Positions 9,854 through 20,177 of a stretch of 64,000 nucleotides of DNA are shown piece after piece. The stretch covers positions 183,352-247,351 of the forward strand of contig JAWPHD010002647.1 in NCBI GenBank assembly GCA_037043455.1, given 5' to 3'. Origin of the DNA: Cyrtodaria siliqua. Its lineage: Eukaryota > Mollusca > Bivalvia > Adapedonta > Hiatellidae. Numbering within the stretch: the stretch's first letter is position 1; each line of letters starts with the position of its first letter. The notes beneath the pieces are model-generated. The model ran no database searches. It saw only the letters and a program-made list of their open reading frames with translations, and was not told where the DNA came from. The translations under genes and the position numbers were made by a program.

Positions 9854-10960
9854 GGGAGTTTTTAATGATCTTGGCGAGGAAGTTTCTACTGTCAGTGTTA
9901 ATATTACAAATGTTGGTATTGTGCTGTCTGAGTATGTAAAACAAAAACATTTGGTAATTATGTTCACAAGGGTGAAAACCAGGGAAATGTTTTAAGAAGT
10001 GATCTTAACATGGACAAAAATAGAATTACCAATGTTGGCAATCCAGAAAAAGCAGATGATGTATCAACAAGGCAATTTACTCAAAGAACAGTAGCAAAGA
10101 TCATACGTGATTATAATAATGATAAAATTCCAGACTGATGAAACATTTGACAACAGGACTGGTGTTGATGATAAACTAAGTCAGATACAAAAGCAATTAC
10201 AGACAAACCGTGAGAAAATGATTGAAATTCAAAACGGTTTAAAAGATGAAATAAAACTTTTGGGTGATGCTTTAAAAGAACTAGAAAAGAAAGAAGATAT
10301 ATTGGAAGATGACAGCGAGCTCTATAAAACGTTAGGTGAAAAAATACAAGTTGGTGTTGACAGTATTAATGAGCGAATTAAGGAAATCAATAAACAAATG
10401 GTTGATAACAATGAACTAGAAACTGCTATTGCTGATGCTTCAAAGCAAATGAGAACTGCTTTTGCTACCGAAATAGCTCAAATTAAAATATCAAATGAAC
10501 AGACAAATACTAACGTTGACGATATCAGCAATGAGTTTGAAGACATCAAAATAAAAATGGTTGGCAGCAAGACACTGGAGACTGCTTTGACCAAACTGGT
10601 TGACACTGATAAACTTGAGACTGCTATTGATGGTGTCTCAAAGCAATTGAACCTGCTCAGGATGAAAGAAGCAAAGCTTTTCATAGTGAAATCGCTTTTC
10701 TTAAAGAACATAATCAAAAGTCTGATAGTCGCCACACAGCAGTTCTTGGTATAATTGATGAGTTGAAAGTAAAAGTAGCATATTTAAGCCGGATTCTAAT
10801 TCTTGAAGCTTCAATAGACGGAATCAGCATTATTAAAGATAACGTTGGTTATGCATCATACCCAAAACGAAAACCGCTTGAAAGAACCATTCGCCAACAT
10901 TTTCTCGAAACGTTTACTCTTGTATATTGTCCATTTATAAAAAAGTGGGGAATATGCTAC
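9854..10960 (+). pseudogene. Fibre-like Polinton protein, N-terminal and coiled-coil part
   Basis: The frame from ATG 9854 (MGVFNDLGEEVSTVSVNITN) shifts near 9950. From 9998 it reads SDLNMDKNRITNVGNPEKAD, a motif like the LNMxxxxITNVxxPxxxxDxATxxYV repeat of phage and adenovirus-like tail fibres. From 10107 to 10754 a 215-residue frame follows that is almost entirely heptad-like coiled coil with repeated LETAI segments (about 10417, 10576, 10612), consistent with a trimeric stalk. A further shift near 10750 leads into VKVAYLSRILILEASIDG. It is then cut by a foreign block starting near 10,965. It probably formed part of a spike or fibre. Confidence 0.6.
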
Positions 10961-11890
10961 AAAAAATTACACCACTATTCTCCTTTGGCATAGTGGTGTA
11001 ATTTCGAAAACATTATTGATTTATATGCGTGTCCTATATATCCGTAGGCGTTTTGATTCAGATACATTAAGTTACATAGAGTGGCCTTAAAACGTAATTA
11101 ATGTGATGTGTTCAACCATGCAATAATTAAAATTAAGCAATCTATTCCAAAACATCTAAATATCAAACGCCTGTTATCAGAAATTATGAATTATAAAAAA
11201 AAGGGACGTAACTCAGCACAACATACGATTGTTATTAAAACGTGTCTTTCTCTGTACTGTACCGTCGGAATGAAGGTTCAAACGAGCCTATAGTCACGTT
11301 TCCCTACTGTTGGTGGGTTTTCTTAAACGTTTATGGAAGGACCGAAGATGTATATAATTCTATATACAGTACTTCGTCATTGGTGTTTTCGAAATTACAC
11401 CACTACACCAAAGGAGAAAAGACTTTAGCGTCCGATGTTTTTGGAACTCATACGCCTGCCATTTTTCGGAACTGTACTAGCTACCTGCCAATAAATAATG
11501 GAACTGTACCGTACTCCTGCCATTTTTCAATACCCGGTCGTGTTTAAAAACCACAATTATTTTAATAAAATGTTCTGTGGGCTAACATTTGGACTGTTTA
11601 TTCAGGAAAGATTATATTTTATGGCAGTATGTCTGAAATCTCTTAAACTTGACTATTTACCGAGTACCAGGTCTCTAACTTTCTACAATCACATTTTTTA
11701 GCTTAATTTCAACATTTAACCTACCGTAACTCGCATAATACAGGTTCAAATTTCACGGGAATCAGGTGACATACACAACATTCCTTCCAAATTAAAATGG
11801 CAGATTCACTTTTCTAATAGTTTAAGTCTAACAAGTCATAAAACTAGATTTATTTACCCTTTTGAAACTTGTTTTTCTTTTACCGGGAAC
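10960..11890. mobile_element. Foreign AT-rich block inserted in the fibre-like gene
   Basis: No Polinton-like coding is seen here, although coding resumes near 11,985. It holds the 34 bp-TIR element at 10,978-11,415 and about 470 bp of unassigned AT-rich sequence with repeated ggaactgtac and cctgccatttttc phrases near 11,430-11,540 and 11,886-11,925. I take it as one or two insertions; the borders are approximate. Confidence 0.4.
10978..11415. mobile_element. MITE-like element with 34 bp terminal inverted repeats
   Basis: The left end (10,978-11,011, ttctcctttggcatagtggt...) is the reverse complement of the right end (11,382-11,415, ...ccactacaccaaaggagaa) with about two mismatches. The interior of about 370 bp has no ORF of note. 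Just outside the left end a further inverted arm makes aaattacaccactat (10,965-10,979) pair perfectly with atagtggtgtaattt (10,991-11,005). No target duplication could be fixed, and the superfamily is unknown. Confidence 0.55.
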
Positions 11891-11911
11891 TGTACCTACG
11901 GCTGCCGAACT

Positions 11912-12297
11912 GTGCCTACGGCTGCCGGTAATCGGGTGTGGTGTGAGAGAGGCATAAGAGAAACAAACTTTCACACCTTAGTCGGGGTTGACAAAGATGC
12001 AGATATTAGGGAAACTAAATTTGGAACTGTAACACCAAACTTAACAAATTCTATTGATACATTGTATATTCACTGTGACTTGAGTAATTCTATTGTTGAT
12101 TGATCATACGCGGATGTTATTTATGAAATAAGTACAGCTGATCTTACGATATAGATCAACCGATAAGAGTCGGGTTCTGTGAGATAAACAAAACGATCAA
12201 TCACAGTATTAATATTTACATAACCGACTTCTCTGGCAAAATTATTAATTTAAATGGAGTTCATACATCATTTCTATTTGTTTTAAAGGAATTAATG
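11912..12297 (+). pseudogene. C-terminal part of the fibre/minor virion-type Polinton gene
   Basis: The frame from about 11,912 contains SIDTLYIHCDLSNSIVD, then TGA near 12,101, then SYADVIYEISTADL and, after a frameshift, INIYITDFSGKIINLNGVHT, ending in LKELM and a stop near 12,297. The beta-rich SIDTLYIHCDL...DVIYEISTADL pattern is one I associate with the head domain of a Polinton minor virion protein. It probably belonged to the same gene as 9854-10960, split by the inserted block, but could be a separate gene. Confidence 0.5.
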
Positions 12298-12303
12298 TAA
12301 TAT

Positions 12304-12722
12304 ATGTTATATGACATGTTTAAAAAAAACTGTGACACTAGCACAGGAACATATACTCGAGTTGACCGATTAACTGGAGCTGGTATATTTGACATTTTTT
12401 CAAAGGTTGGCTTAAAGATATTTAGTGTTTGAAAACAGCGGGCAAGAAAGCATTAGAAACTACTGGTAAACAAATCATAGAGAGTGGTTCTAAAAACTTG
12501 GGGATGAAGTAGGAAACATGGCTGCTGATAAATTAGTTTCAGTTATTTAACCTAAACCAAAAGGTGAGATAATTTTAAAAGAACTTACAAAGGCTGATAA
12601 CAAAAAAGAAGCTGTAGCTGAAACTGAAGAAGATGTAAATACAAAAAATAATAGATTACATTCCGGGAGGGGAGCCAAAAGTCAAATGTTCATGCAAGAT
12701 TTAAACGATTTAAACGATTAAT
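12304..12722 (+). pseudogene. Small Ala/Lys/Gly-rich Polinton virion-type protein, broken
   Basis: This starts at ATG 12304 (MLYDMFKKNCDTSTGTYTRV), continues through GAGIFDIFSKVGLKIFS, then frameshifts near 12,430 to LKTAGKKALETTGKQIIESG. After further shifts it ends in the charged tail KGEIILKELTKADNKK...DLNDLND, stopping at 12,722. The central amphipathic GIFDIFSKVG and Ala/Lys-rich segment resembles small membrane-active or core proteins in Polintons. It lies between the fibre-like and capsid genes on the same strand. The family is recognised only by pattern. Confidence 0.5.
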
Positions 12723-12756
12723 TAATAAAAAATAATCTAATTACTAGAATACATAG

Positions 12757-13961
12757 ATGCTTCGAAGTGATAAATATAATACTAGATATGAACATGTACC
12801 TATTCAGTTAGATACTCCTATAACACAACCAGGAAATAATACCAGGCAAATGAAAAGTGGTTATCGGTTTACACTAAATGATAGAAGTTCTTACTTTGAT
12901 TGGTATAATGCATATTTTGAAATCGGTTTTCAAGTAAACAAACTACTTGATGGAGCTGCTTTCGCAGACGGTGACTAAATTGCTTTACTTAACGATGCAG
13001 CTTCATTGATTGATCAAATCCAATTCAAGCAAAATGGAAAAATAGTTTACGATGGAAATAATATGCACACATTTGTTAATGTCAAAAGCTTGCTTGAATT
13101 TTCTGACGATTATACAAAGACAACCGGAAGAAACGAATACTTTTATTTAGACAATACGGATGCTGCAGAATCTCAAGATTATCAAGATGGTTATAACCTA
13201 GGATTTGCTGCTCGTCATGCTTTAATCATAACTAATCAAAACGTTGATTTTATAATTCCATTAAACAAATATTCCTTTTTTTGAGGTTTAGAAACAAACA
13301 TGCTTCCTCCTAGTCAGATTCAAATTAGCTTGCAAGTGACAGATGATAATGTGTTAATTTGCAAAGATGATGGTGATCATGATGGTCGAGTAGTTATTAA
13401 TAAATTAGTTTTGTGGATACATAGAATGATATTTAACTCAGATGGTTTAAGTTACGTAATGACAAATCACATGACAGCAACAAGATGGACTTACCTTCGT
13501 GAAATGATACAAGAAGGCGGAAATACTCAACTAACAGTATCTGTATTTAGAATAACGGCTGGTGTTAAAAATCACAAACACGTTTGTGTGTATTTACAAC
13601 GAGCAAACAAGAGTTCTTCTCAAACGCAAAACCATCACCTTTTAGATGCGTTAAACATAATCATGCTGATGCTAATTGCTATTTACAATCAGCTAGATTG
13701 GAAGTTGGAAATGGAGTTTATTATCCAGAAACCGAATATAGTTATGCTAATATCATAAGAATATTCAGAGTGGGTAATTTTAAAAATCTCTTCGGAATAA
13801 TATATTTCGATTTGAGTTACACAAGTAATGAAGTCAGTGTTGATCCAAAACAACTAAGTTTGAGATATAAACTAAACAACGTTCCTACCGTTAGATATAA
13901 AGTTTATGCTTTAGTCTTGTACAAGGAAAATGTTGTTATTGATGCCTTGGAAATGAACTAG
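12757..13961 (+). pseudogene. Jelly-roll capsid protein of Polinton type (F54H12.2-like), broken
   Basis: Three consecutive pieces, 12,757-12,978, 13,006-13,284 and 13,300-13,961, read as one beta-rich protein of about 400 residues. Landmarks are PIQLDTPITQPGNNTRQMKS, SSYFDWYNAYFEIGFQ, FAARHALIITNQNVDFIIP, LPPSQIQISLQVTDDN and the C-terminal block IIYFDLSYTSNEVSVDPKQL. These match the metazoan Polinton capsid family often annotated as F54H12.2-like. Whether it is the major (double jelly-roll) or the penton-type protein I cannot settle by eye. In-frame stops near 12,976 and 13,282 and a frameshift near 13,620 inactivate it. Few lesions for this length suggest moderate age. Confidence 0.75.
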
Positions 13962-13990
13962 TTATTGTTTAATCTAACTTATAATATAAA

Positions 13991-14693
13991 TGACTTACCA
14001 AAATGATTCAGTAAATTTGACAGATGGCCAGAAACGAAGTCTGGCAAAAGCATATGAAAAAAAAGTGAATTAACGCTCAGGCTATAGAATAATCAACTAT
14101 CTGGGGTGATAGTTGACAATTAAAAACATTGGCAAGGCTATAAACAGTGGACGCGGATTGGACATAAATATATCAAAATCGCAAATGAGGTCTCAGTCTA
14201 AAAATGGAGGCTTTTTGGGAGCATTGGCTGGTTTGTTAACTAAAACAATTTTACCAACAGTTGCTAAATTTGCTCCAATAATATTAGGACCTCTGGCAAC
14301 AGGAGCACTTAGTGATCTGGCAAGTACTGGAATTGGCAAACTATTTGGAAATGGGATGGTAACTATCCCTATTGACAATAAACAGGCACTACTGCTTGAA
14401 TCAAATAATGCATTAACACTACCACAAATAAACAAGATAATAAAATTCCTATTAAATTGACAAGGCAACAACAACAAGACGGGGATTTCTCGGACTGCTT
14501 GCATCACTGGGAATTCCATTGATTGGATATCTTATTAGTGGCTTAACTGGAAAAGGTTTACAAGTAGGTAGAAAAGGAAAAGGACTAAGAGATGATCGTG
14601 GGAATGGTTTACAAGTAGACTCACAAATAAGGCCATACAGAAGTATCCCATTTGTAAAAACTGTTTTTATTAACAATAACCTATCTCTAACTT
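13991..14693 (+). pseudogene. Glycine-rich hydrophobic virion protein (pVI/pX-like), broken
   Basis: The frame opens at ATG 13,991 (MTYQNDSVNLTDGQKRSLAK), hits TAA near 14,070, and continues from 14,113 with a long Gly/Ala/Leu-rich segment (NGGFLGALAGLLTKTILPTV, GPLATGALSDLASTGIGKLF). After a frameshift at about 14,458 a second module, GFLGLLASLGIPLIGYLISG, begins and ends in a basic tail at 14,693. Two related GFLG-hydrophobic modules and Gly-containing junctions are typical of Polinton precursors cut by the element's own cysteine protease, encoded just downstream. The inferred role is membrane-active or DNA-condensing. Confidence 0.65.
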
Positions 14694-14700
14694 AGATATA

Positions 14701-15121
14701 ATGAAATGGGTTAAGCAGCTAGGTGTACAGAAGTTCAATGGGGTTGATCAAATGAAATTGATAAAATATGGTCTGCGAAAATAAATTACCAATAAAACAA
14801 AATAAACAAAAATCTGGTATTATTAGTCTTTATGGTCATACTGGACCTGGTACACACTGGACTTGTTACTATGATAATTATTACTTTGATCCGTTTGGTC
14901 TGAGCCCACCAAAAGAAGTTTTAGCGTACATACCTAATATAAAATACAACACTATTCAGTATCAAGATAAAACGTGTTCTATGTTGATATTTATGTCTAT
15001 TCTTCATTAAAAAGTTACAAGAAGGAAATAGTACGTATGATATTCTTTACAAATTATTAAAACCTTACAAACCAGTAGAAAATGAAAACATCATAAAATC
15101 ATATTTTGTAAACGAAGTTTA
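14701..15121 (+). pseudogene. Adenain-type (C5) cysteine protease, broken at the active site
   Basis: This starts at ATG 14,701. The frame at 14,768 shows the catalytic His block GHTGPGTHWTCYYDN and the acidic block YYFDPFGLSPP, then NTIQYQD holding the oxyanion Gln. A frameshift near 14,970 moves the catalytic Cys region to another frame, where the Cys codon (tgt, about 14,979) is followed directly by TGA in place of the usual Gly codon. The C-terminus (FIKKLQEGNSTYDILYKLLK) runs to 15,121. The family processes virion precursors in adenoviruses, NCLDV and Polintons. It is clearly inactive. Confidence 0.8.
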
Positions 15122-15138
15122 GTCTAATCTTATATATA

Positions 15139-15570
15139 TGAGTTATTGTATAAAAGAAAAAATGGTTACTGAAAATATTAATCCTCAGTATATTTTAGCA
15201 AAAATGGCAGAAGAATGTTAAAAGCAACATGTGCGTCTTGTGGTATTATAAAAAACAGTTTGTTAAAAGTACACAATTTGGGAGTATTGATATTCATAAA
15301 GCTTTACTCCCTTTGCTACCCAAAAAGGGGCTAACACTTCCTGGTTATAAATATTGCGGTCCTGGTAATCCGCTTGATAGTAAAGAACCTTCAAATGAAT
15401 TAGATGCTATTTGCAAAGATAATGATTACTGTTATGAAGAAAGTCCTAGTAAACATGCTGACCGGTTTGAAAACAAGTAAATCCAAATCACTTGGAGAAA
15501 AGATCGCTAAGAATTTGATAATCAAGCCTGTAATTATTGCAAAATATAAACTAGGACTTGGAGAGACAAA
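15139..15570 (+). pseudogene. Phospholipase A2-like Polinton protein with N-terminal CxxC motif
   Basis: ATG 15,139 starts MSYCIKEKMVTENINPQYIL. After a frameshift a CASCG zinc-knuckle motif follows (about 15,225). From 15,310 the PLA2 core is clear: LPGYKYCGPGNPLDS (calcium-loop YCGPGN) and ELDAICKDNDYCYEE. The catalytic His of the HDxxY motif is replaced by Asn (aat, about 15,420). A frameshift near 15,470 leads to the basic C-terminus SLGEKIAKNLIIKPVI. PLA2-like domains of this kind, as in parvovirus VP1, breach membranes during entry. This copy lacks the key residue. Confidence 0.7.
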
Positions 15571-15942
15571 AAAACGAGAAAAGTCGTTGAAATGGACCGA
15601 CAAGTTAGCAGATGAACTTCATAAACCTAAACAAAGAAAGTCCACTCAACGCCGTGTGATTGTTAATAAAATTGATAAAATATAGTCTGCTGACTTGGTT
15701 GATACGCAGTCGTTTTCAAAGTATAATAAAGGTACTAAATTGTTGCTTACTGTTATTGATGTATTTACTAAATTTGCTTGGGTTGTGCCAGTTCCAAATA
15801 AAACTTGTTTAGAAATTACCAAAGCGTTTCAACAGATAAGAAGCACAGGTAGACAGTGTAAATTGTTGTGGGTTGATCAAGGTGTGGAATTTTATAACAA
15901 AGTGTTTAAGCAATTCCTTGATGATAATAATAGCACTTTTAA
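15565..15942 (+). pseudogene. Polinton retroviral-type integrase, truncated
   Basis: Reading begins in KWTDKLADELHKPKQRKSTQ, followed by VIVNKIDKI, then TAG (15,683-15,685) where Trp is usual, then SADLVDTQSFSKYNKGTKLL (first catalytic Asp), VIDVFTKFAWVVPVPNKT and LLWVDQGVEFYNKVFKQFL (second Asp). The last catalytic Glu is missing: at about 15,942 the frame passes straight into an RNase H-like LINE sequence. The integrase normally inserts the linear element and lies near one terminus, so the right TIR has been lost or displaced. It shares overlapping sequence with the end of the PLA2 gene. Confidence 0.8.
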
Positions 15943-16745
15943 TTTCCAGTTGTACTTCAGCTTTTACAAAAGTACAATTCTCTTAAAGTTGAAAATGTTT
16001 ATTATTTACTGCTGGCTTCCAAGCCATATAAGAATACGTGGTAATGATAGAGCTAATGGAGCTGCTAAAGCAGCATAAGGTTTCATATATCTAATGTCAA
16101 ATTACCTTACACTGATTTTAAAAGTTGTATTAACACATATATTTGTAACTCTTGGCAAGCTGCTTGGGATTTGTCAGTCAACAATTAACTCCATTCAATT
16201 AAACCGTTACTCGGGAAATGGCGTTCTTCTAGTAGACCCATTCATCGAGAAGAAGTTGTCCTAGCCCGGTGCAGGATAGGGCATACACATTATACACATT
16301 CATAATTATTACAAGGTTAGCAATTACCAGAATGTATACCCTGCCTTGCACCGTTAACGGTCAAACACATATTGTTGGAATGTGTAGACTTTGATCATAC
16401 GCGACAAAGGTACTACAATATTAATAATTTAATACCATAAAAGAGTTATTTGATACTATAGATTGAAGTCTTGTTTTAGATTTCCTGAAAAAAATCAGAC
16501 TATATAAATCATTATAATATGTTCTTATCTATATTTTCTTATTTATATACCCGTTGACGGGCATTTGTTGATTTACATACAGAGTTTATATTACTACCAT
16601 ATCATCCCTTATTTGTAGTTTTAGCTTTATATATTTACATCAATTTTTATTTAGTTACTGCTTCTTTTTTTCATCTTTCATCAGTTTTTGCGCACAATAT
16701 AACCTATTTATGTGTCGACGTGCCGTAAAATACCATTCATTATAA
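15943..16745 (+). mobile_element. 3' end of an RNase H-bearing (I-group) LINE
   Basis: The coding remnant includes IIYCWLPSHIRIRGNDRANG, the RNase H block of I-group LINEs, then GKWRSSSRPIHREEVVLARC and a Cys/His knuckle, CIPCLAPLTVKHILLEC, typical of their C-termini. Coding decays by about 16,440. The 3' UTR (about 16,545-16,745) ends gtgccgtaaaataccattcatt. Matching 3' UTRs lie at 39,569-39,787 (plus) and 52,928-52,990 (minus), both with a cattcatt-type tail. The element truncates the Polinton integrase. The 5' end is lost. Confidence 0.7.
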
Positions 16746-16920
16746 TGCATAATGCAGATTTCCAAATAAGGTCATGGCGACCTTGACCATTGACATGCTG
16801 ACCCCCAAAGCAATAGGATTCTTTCTCTCATCAAGGCTAATATACCTAGGCAATTTCCTGGGTAGAACCAGTACTGTTTACCTCCCACATCTGTAAGAAT
16901 CACTTACAAATTGATGAAGA
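16746..16920. other. Unassigned repeat-like spacer
   Basis: This contains ggtcatggcgaccttgacca and similar phrases common in molluscan interspersed repeats, but no gene or clear element border. Confidence 0.25.
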
Positions 16921-17615
16921 AGATAAACCTGGCCCTGAAAAGCTCTACAGTGTCGGTGTTGGTGGTTTGGGCTGCAAGAAGATCCCACACTCTGATCGTC
17001 CGTTCCGTGGGTAAAAGTAGTACTTGTATACATCCTTCTGGGCAGAAGGTTGATATTGTAGCTGGGGACTTCTGATATGCCTGTTGTTCGGCATTACAAG
17101 GTGTGTGTCTACATCCGCTAGTCCATATTTGATCTTAAGCAGCACGGTTAGTAAATTGCTGTACCTCTTGTATTTTAGGGATTTCCATTGCAGGTCCTGT
17201 ACCATCTGTGTTACACAACCTGGGATACGATAAATATAGTTCCTGTGTAGAAACCGTGCAGCTCGACTTATTCCAGGTTGTGTATATCAGTTGTTGTATA
17301 GGGATCACGTACGGTGGATGCATTCTCTAGTGTAGGTCGTATACTTGTAGTATATGCGGTAAACTTCACTGCTTTGGTACACTCGCCAAGGTTACGTCTT
17401 TTGAACCCTATGGTCCTGTTAAGCTTGGCAACTGTAGGATTGATGTGCTGCTTCCATGTGAGGTCTTCGTTAAAAGTTACTCCAAGGTACGTACTACTGT
17501 CCACTTCTTTAAGCTTGTGGCCATGTAGTTGATATGATGTGTTGATCAGCTGGATGAAATGTCATTTGCCAGTCTGCTTCCCATTTCCCAAGGGCTGATA
17601 GGTCTGTTTGAAGTA
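16920..17615 (-). pseudogene. Reverse transcriptase C-terminal fragment of a CR1/Jockey-type LINE
   Basis: The minus-strand pieces read LSALGKWEADWQMTFHPA (about 17,600-17,550), then YLGVTFNEDLTWKQHINPTV (17,504-17,268) and MVQDLQWKSLKYKRYSNLL (17,205-16,945). The last palm block (W..DWQM.FHP), the YLGV motif and the thumb region are typical of CR1, L2 and Jockey-type elements. The YxDD block is not present, so only the C-terminal third remains. Frameshifts occur near 17,510 and 17,250, and no 3' tail is evident. Confidence 0.7.
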
Positions 17616-19029
17616 GTAGTAATCCTTATGTGTAAGCGTCTATAAAAATTGTGATCTTATTTTTTATGCTCTATTATAATATCAAGTACTATTATTTAAA
17701 TAAGATAATATTTACAAGGTGTTTTTAACTGTACTGCATTATCCCAAATCCTTCATTTCAACTCGACATACATGAACGTGATGTCAACTTGCTAGATAAA
17801 ATTGACCGGTTTCAACCCAGCTTCATGGCTATAACCTTCATAACATTTTAACATTTTAGTTGTATGTGTTAATGCAATAAGCCTGCTTGAGCCCATACAT
17901 CCTGTTGACGCAGTAGATAAAACTAGGGTCTTGAAATCCATAGGACCCAGGTTCATGCAAATGCGTACTAGTTGTATATTTCATATGCAACATTCTTTAT
18001 GTAGGTGGGGTAATTCAGGTGATAAAATCCTTAAACTAAACATATATTACTATTACAAAGCATTGAAATAGACATCTAATACGATTTTGTGTTGCAATTT
18101 GCATATTTTACTTTAAATTCATGTCTTTATATGTAATACATAATCCAAATGTGTAATCGTAATAAGTATTGAAATAGCGCATACACCTAAAAGTATAAGA
18201 CCGAATTAAATGTTATGAAAACGTAAAAACGCACATTGGACTGTTTGCGTCTTTTGTGGCATAGATGTCTATATCAGAAAAGTTTAATAATATTGATGTT
18301 GCAGTTACTGTTAGGAAGGCTTCTACTTCCAGTTCAGCGTGTGCATCACTGAACAAATATATGCAATACCATGAACGATTGAACGTTGCAAAGTACATAG
18401 TTTATTACTTTCAAAGTACATACTTTCATTAATCTATCCTAAAAATCCCTACATCATATAATAATATCATTTCAATCATCATAGAAAGGTTGTAAATTAG
18501 TGATTCTTATAAATGTACACATATAATGTAAACAATATCGAGTAAACTAAATGCATACAACTTGTGTCAAAAGTGGGTGGGGTAAATTAACTTACAATTT
18601 GAAGTCAAATAGAGATTTTAAACAGAATTCTAAGCTAAGCAGAGCTTATTTGCTCATTATATTAACTAAATGAATTGTAAACTTAATTTGAACTTTTAAA
18701 AAAAACTCAATTAGTATGCACGTAAGCATGACATGCAAAAATGAACATCAAACACTTAGATGAAAGTGCTACAATGATAACTTGTTAATGTTCGATTTTT
18801 TTTATATAAGCTACCTGTTCCAAATTGCTATCATGTGATGGTAGAATTCGTCCCTTGAATTGGTAACATTATCAAAATATTAAGTCCTGGCTCAAGGCCT
18901 ATCACCGCTTCCTGTTTCTTTCCTCGTAATTCATACATTCGTTCAAATGCCGTCTACCTCCTCTGAATATATGTGTAATTCTAACATTAGAAAAACGTAG
19001 TTTCCACTATTATTGCAATATGTATTACA
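17616..19029. other. AT-rich intergenic or intronic DNA, no gene seen
   Basis: Short frames here (for example 18,213-18,398 minus) have no coding character. Toward the right end the sequence becomes pyrimidine-tracted ahead of the acceptor-like ttacag at 19,024-19,029, consistent with being intron. Confidence 0.4.
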
Positions 19030-19699
19030 GGATGTGTGCAGACGGGTGTATTGTCCCTTGCTGGAGCTACCCATGAACGGGAAATGTGTTTCGTATTCGC
19101 GGCAGACGCTTTCGCAGAGTTTTGGGGTCGGATTCACACTGATACCACAGCAATCTATCATACTGCCCGACGGTGGTCGGAGTTTCTACCCATCACCAGC
19201 GAAACAACTTGTTTCCTCTATCCAAAAGAAGCTTGGTTTTGGTAAATGCGGACTTTGTCAGACTGACATTTTATCAAAACGAAATATAAACGAGACGGAG
19301 ATGACAAATGTCACAGAAATGACGGTATATGTAAGTCTTTACACAGTACCCGAGTGTCAGAAATCCGACATACTTTCTACAGCGGCTCGCTTCGACGAAG
19401 ACAGCATCGATATCACTATCAACATGTATGGCAATGACGTCACGTTCACTATTTCCAGAGATAATGGACCTTTCCAGCAGAAATTTAAAACGGTAGATAC
19501 GTATATAAGATTGGCTCGCTTAGGAAAGAGTTGTGGAGCTTTCAGTTCCAAGAGAATAGACAATTGTCCCAAGGTTGAACTAAGCAGACAGGAGTTAAAT
19601 ACTGCCGTGGCTTCGTACCCACAGTTAAAGACATATTTAGCAGAAACGGACTCAGTCAATGACAACAGCAGTGTTTTCGTGTGTTGGGATGACTACAGG
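19030..19699 (+). CDS. Probable exon: ectodomain of a Methuselah/adhesion-GPCR-like receptor
   Basis: This 670 bp open exon is bounded by an acceptor-like ttacag (ending 19,029) and a donor-like gg|gtaaag (gt at 19,700). It encodes DVCRRVYCPLLELPMNGKC, a Cys-rich block KCGLCQTDIL, and near the end NCPKVELSRQEL followed by SSVFVCWDDYR. The CPKVxL...VxVCxxDY signature is one I associate with the membrane-proximal ectodomain of expanded bivalve Methuselah-like or adhesion-type 7TM receptors. There are no in-frame stops, and several N-glycosylation sites (NET, NVT, NSS). The 7TM exon is not in the window, so the gene may continue elsewhere or be a fragment. The class is inferred; that it is coding is more certain. 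Confidence 0.55.
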
Positions 19700-20177
19700 G
19701 TAAAGTCAGCTGGCGTGGTTCACAGAGACATTCTTGCGAGTCATGCTGTTGCTATATATTTCTGTGCATGGCTGTGCCAGTTTACTTAGATTATACGCGG
19801 GACGTATTGAAGTATTGTGAGGAGAGCACTCGGTAGCGCACTCGCTGATCTTAAGTGAAGCTCGTGTTTGATTTCATGGTGTTACTTATCAATATAGTAG
19901 TTATAAACTTCGAACAGGAATTGTGGCATTCAAGGAGCACAGTCAGCCAAAAGACACGCACAGAAACAAACACTACTTACAAAGACGAATTAAGGGAAAG
20001 ATATGACATCCTTTCTAAATATAACTGTAGCACATAACAATATAATTATTATTCCTTAACATGTTCACCGCACTGACAAGCCCAACTCTAAATGTAATGT
20101 CATTTATAATTAATGCATTTCAATAAGAAAAATATCAACATGCCCGTGCAAACTGCAGCCAGCGTACGAGGCAAACT
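19700..20177. other. Non-coding spacer after the receptor exon
   Basis: AT-rich with no recognisable feature. The open frame continues to 19,789 past the likely donor but loses receptor-like character. Confidence 0.35.
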
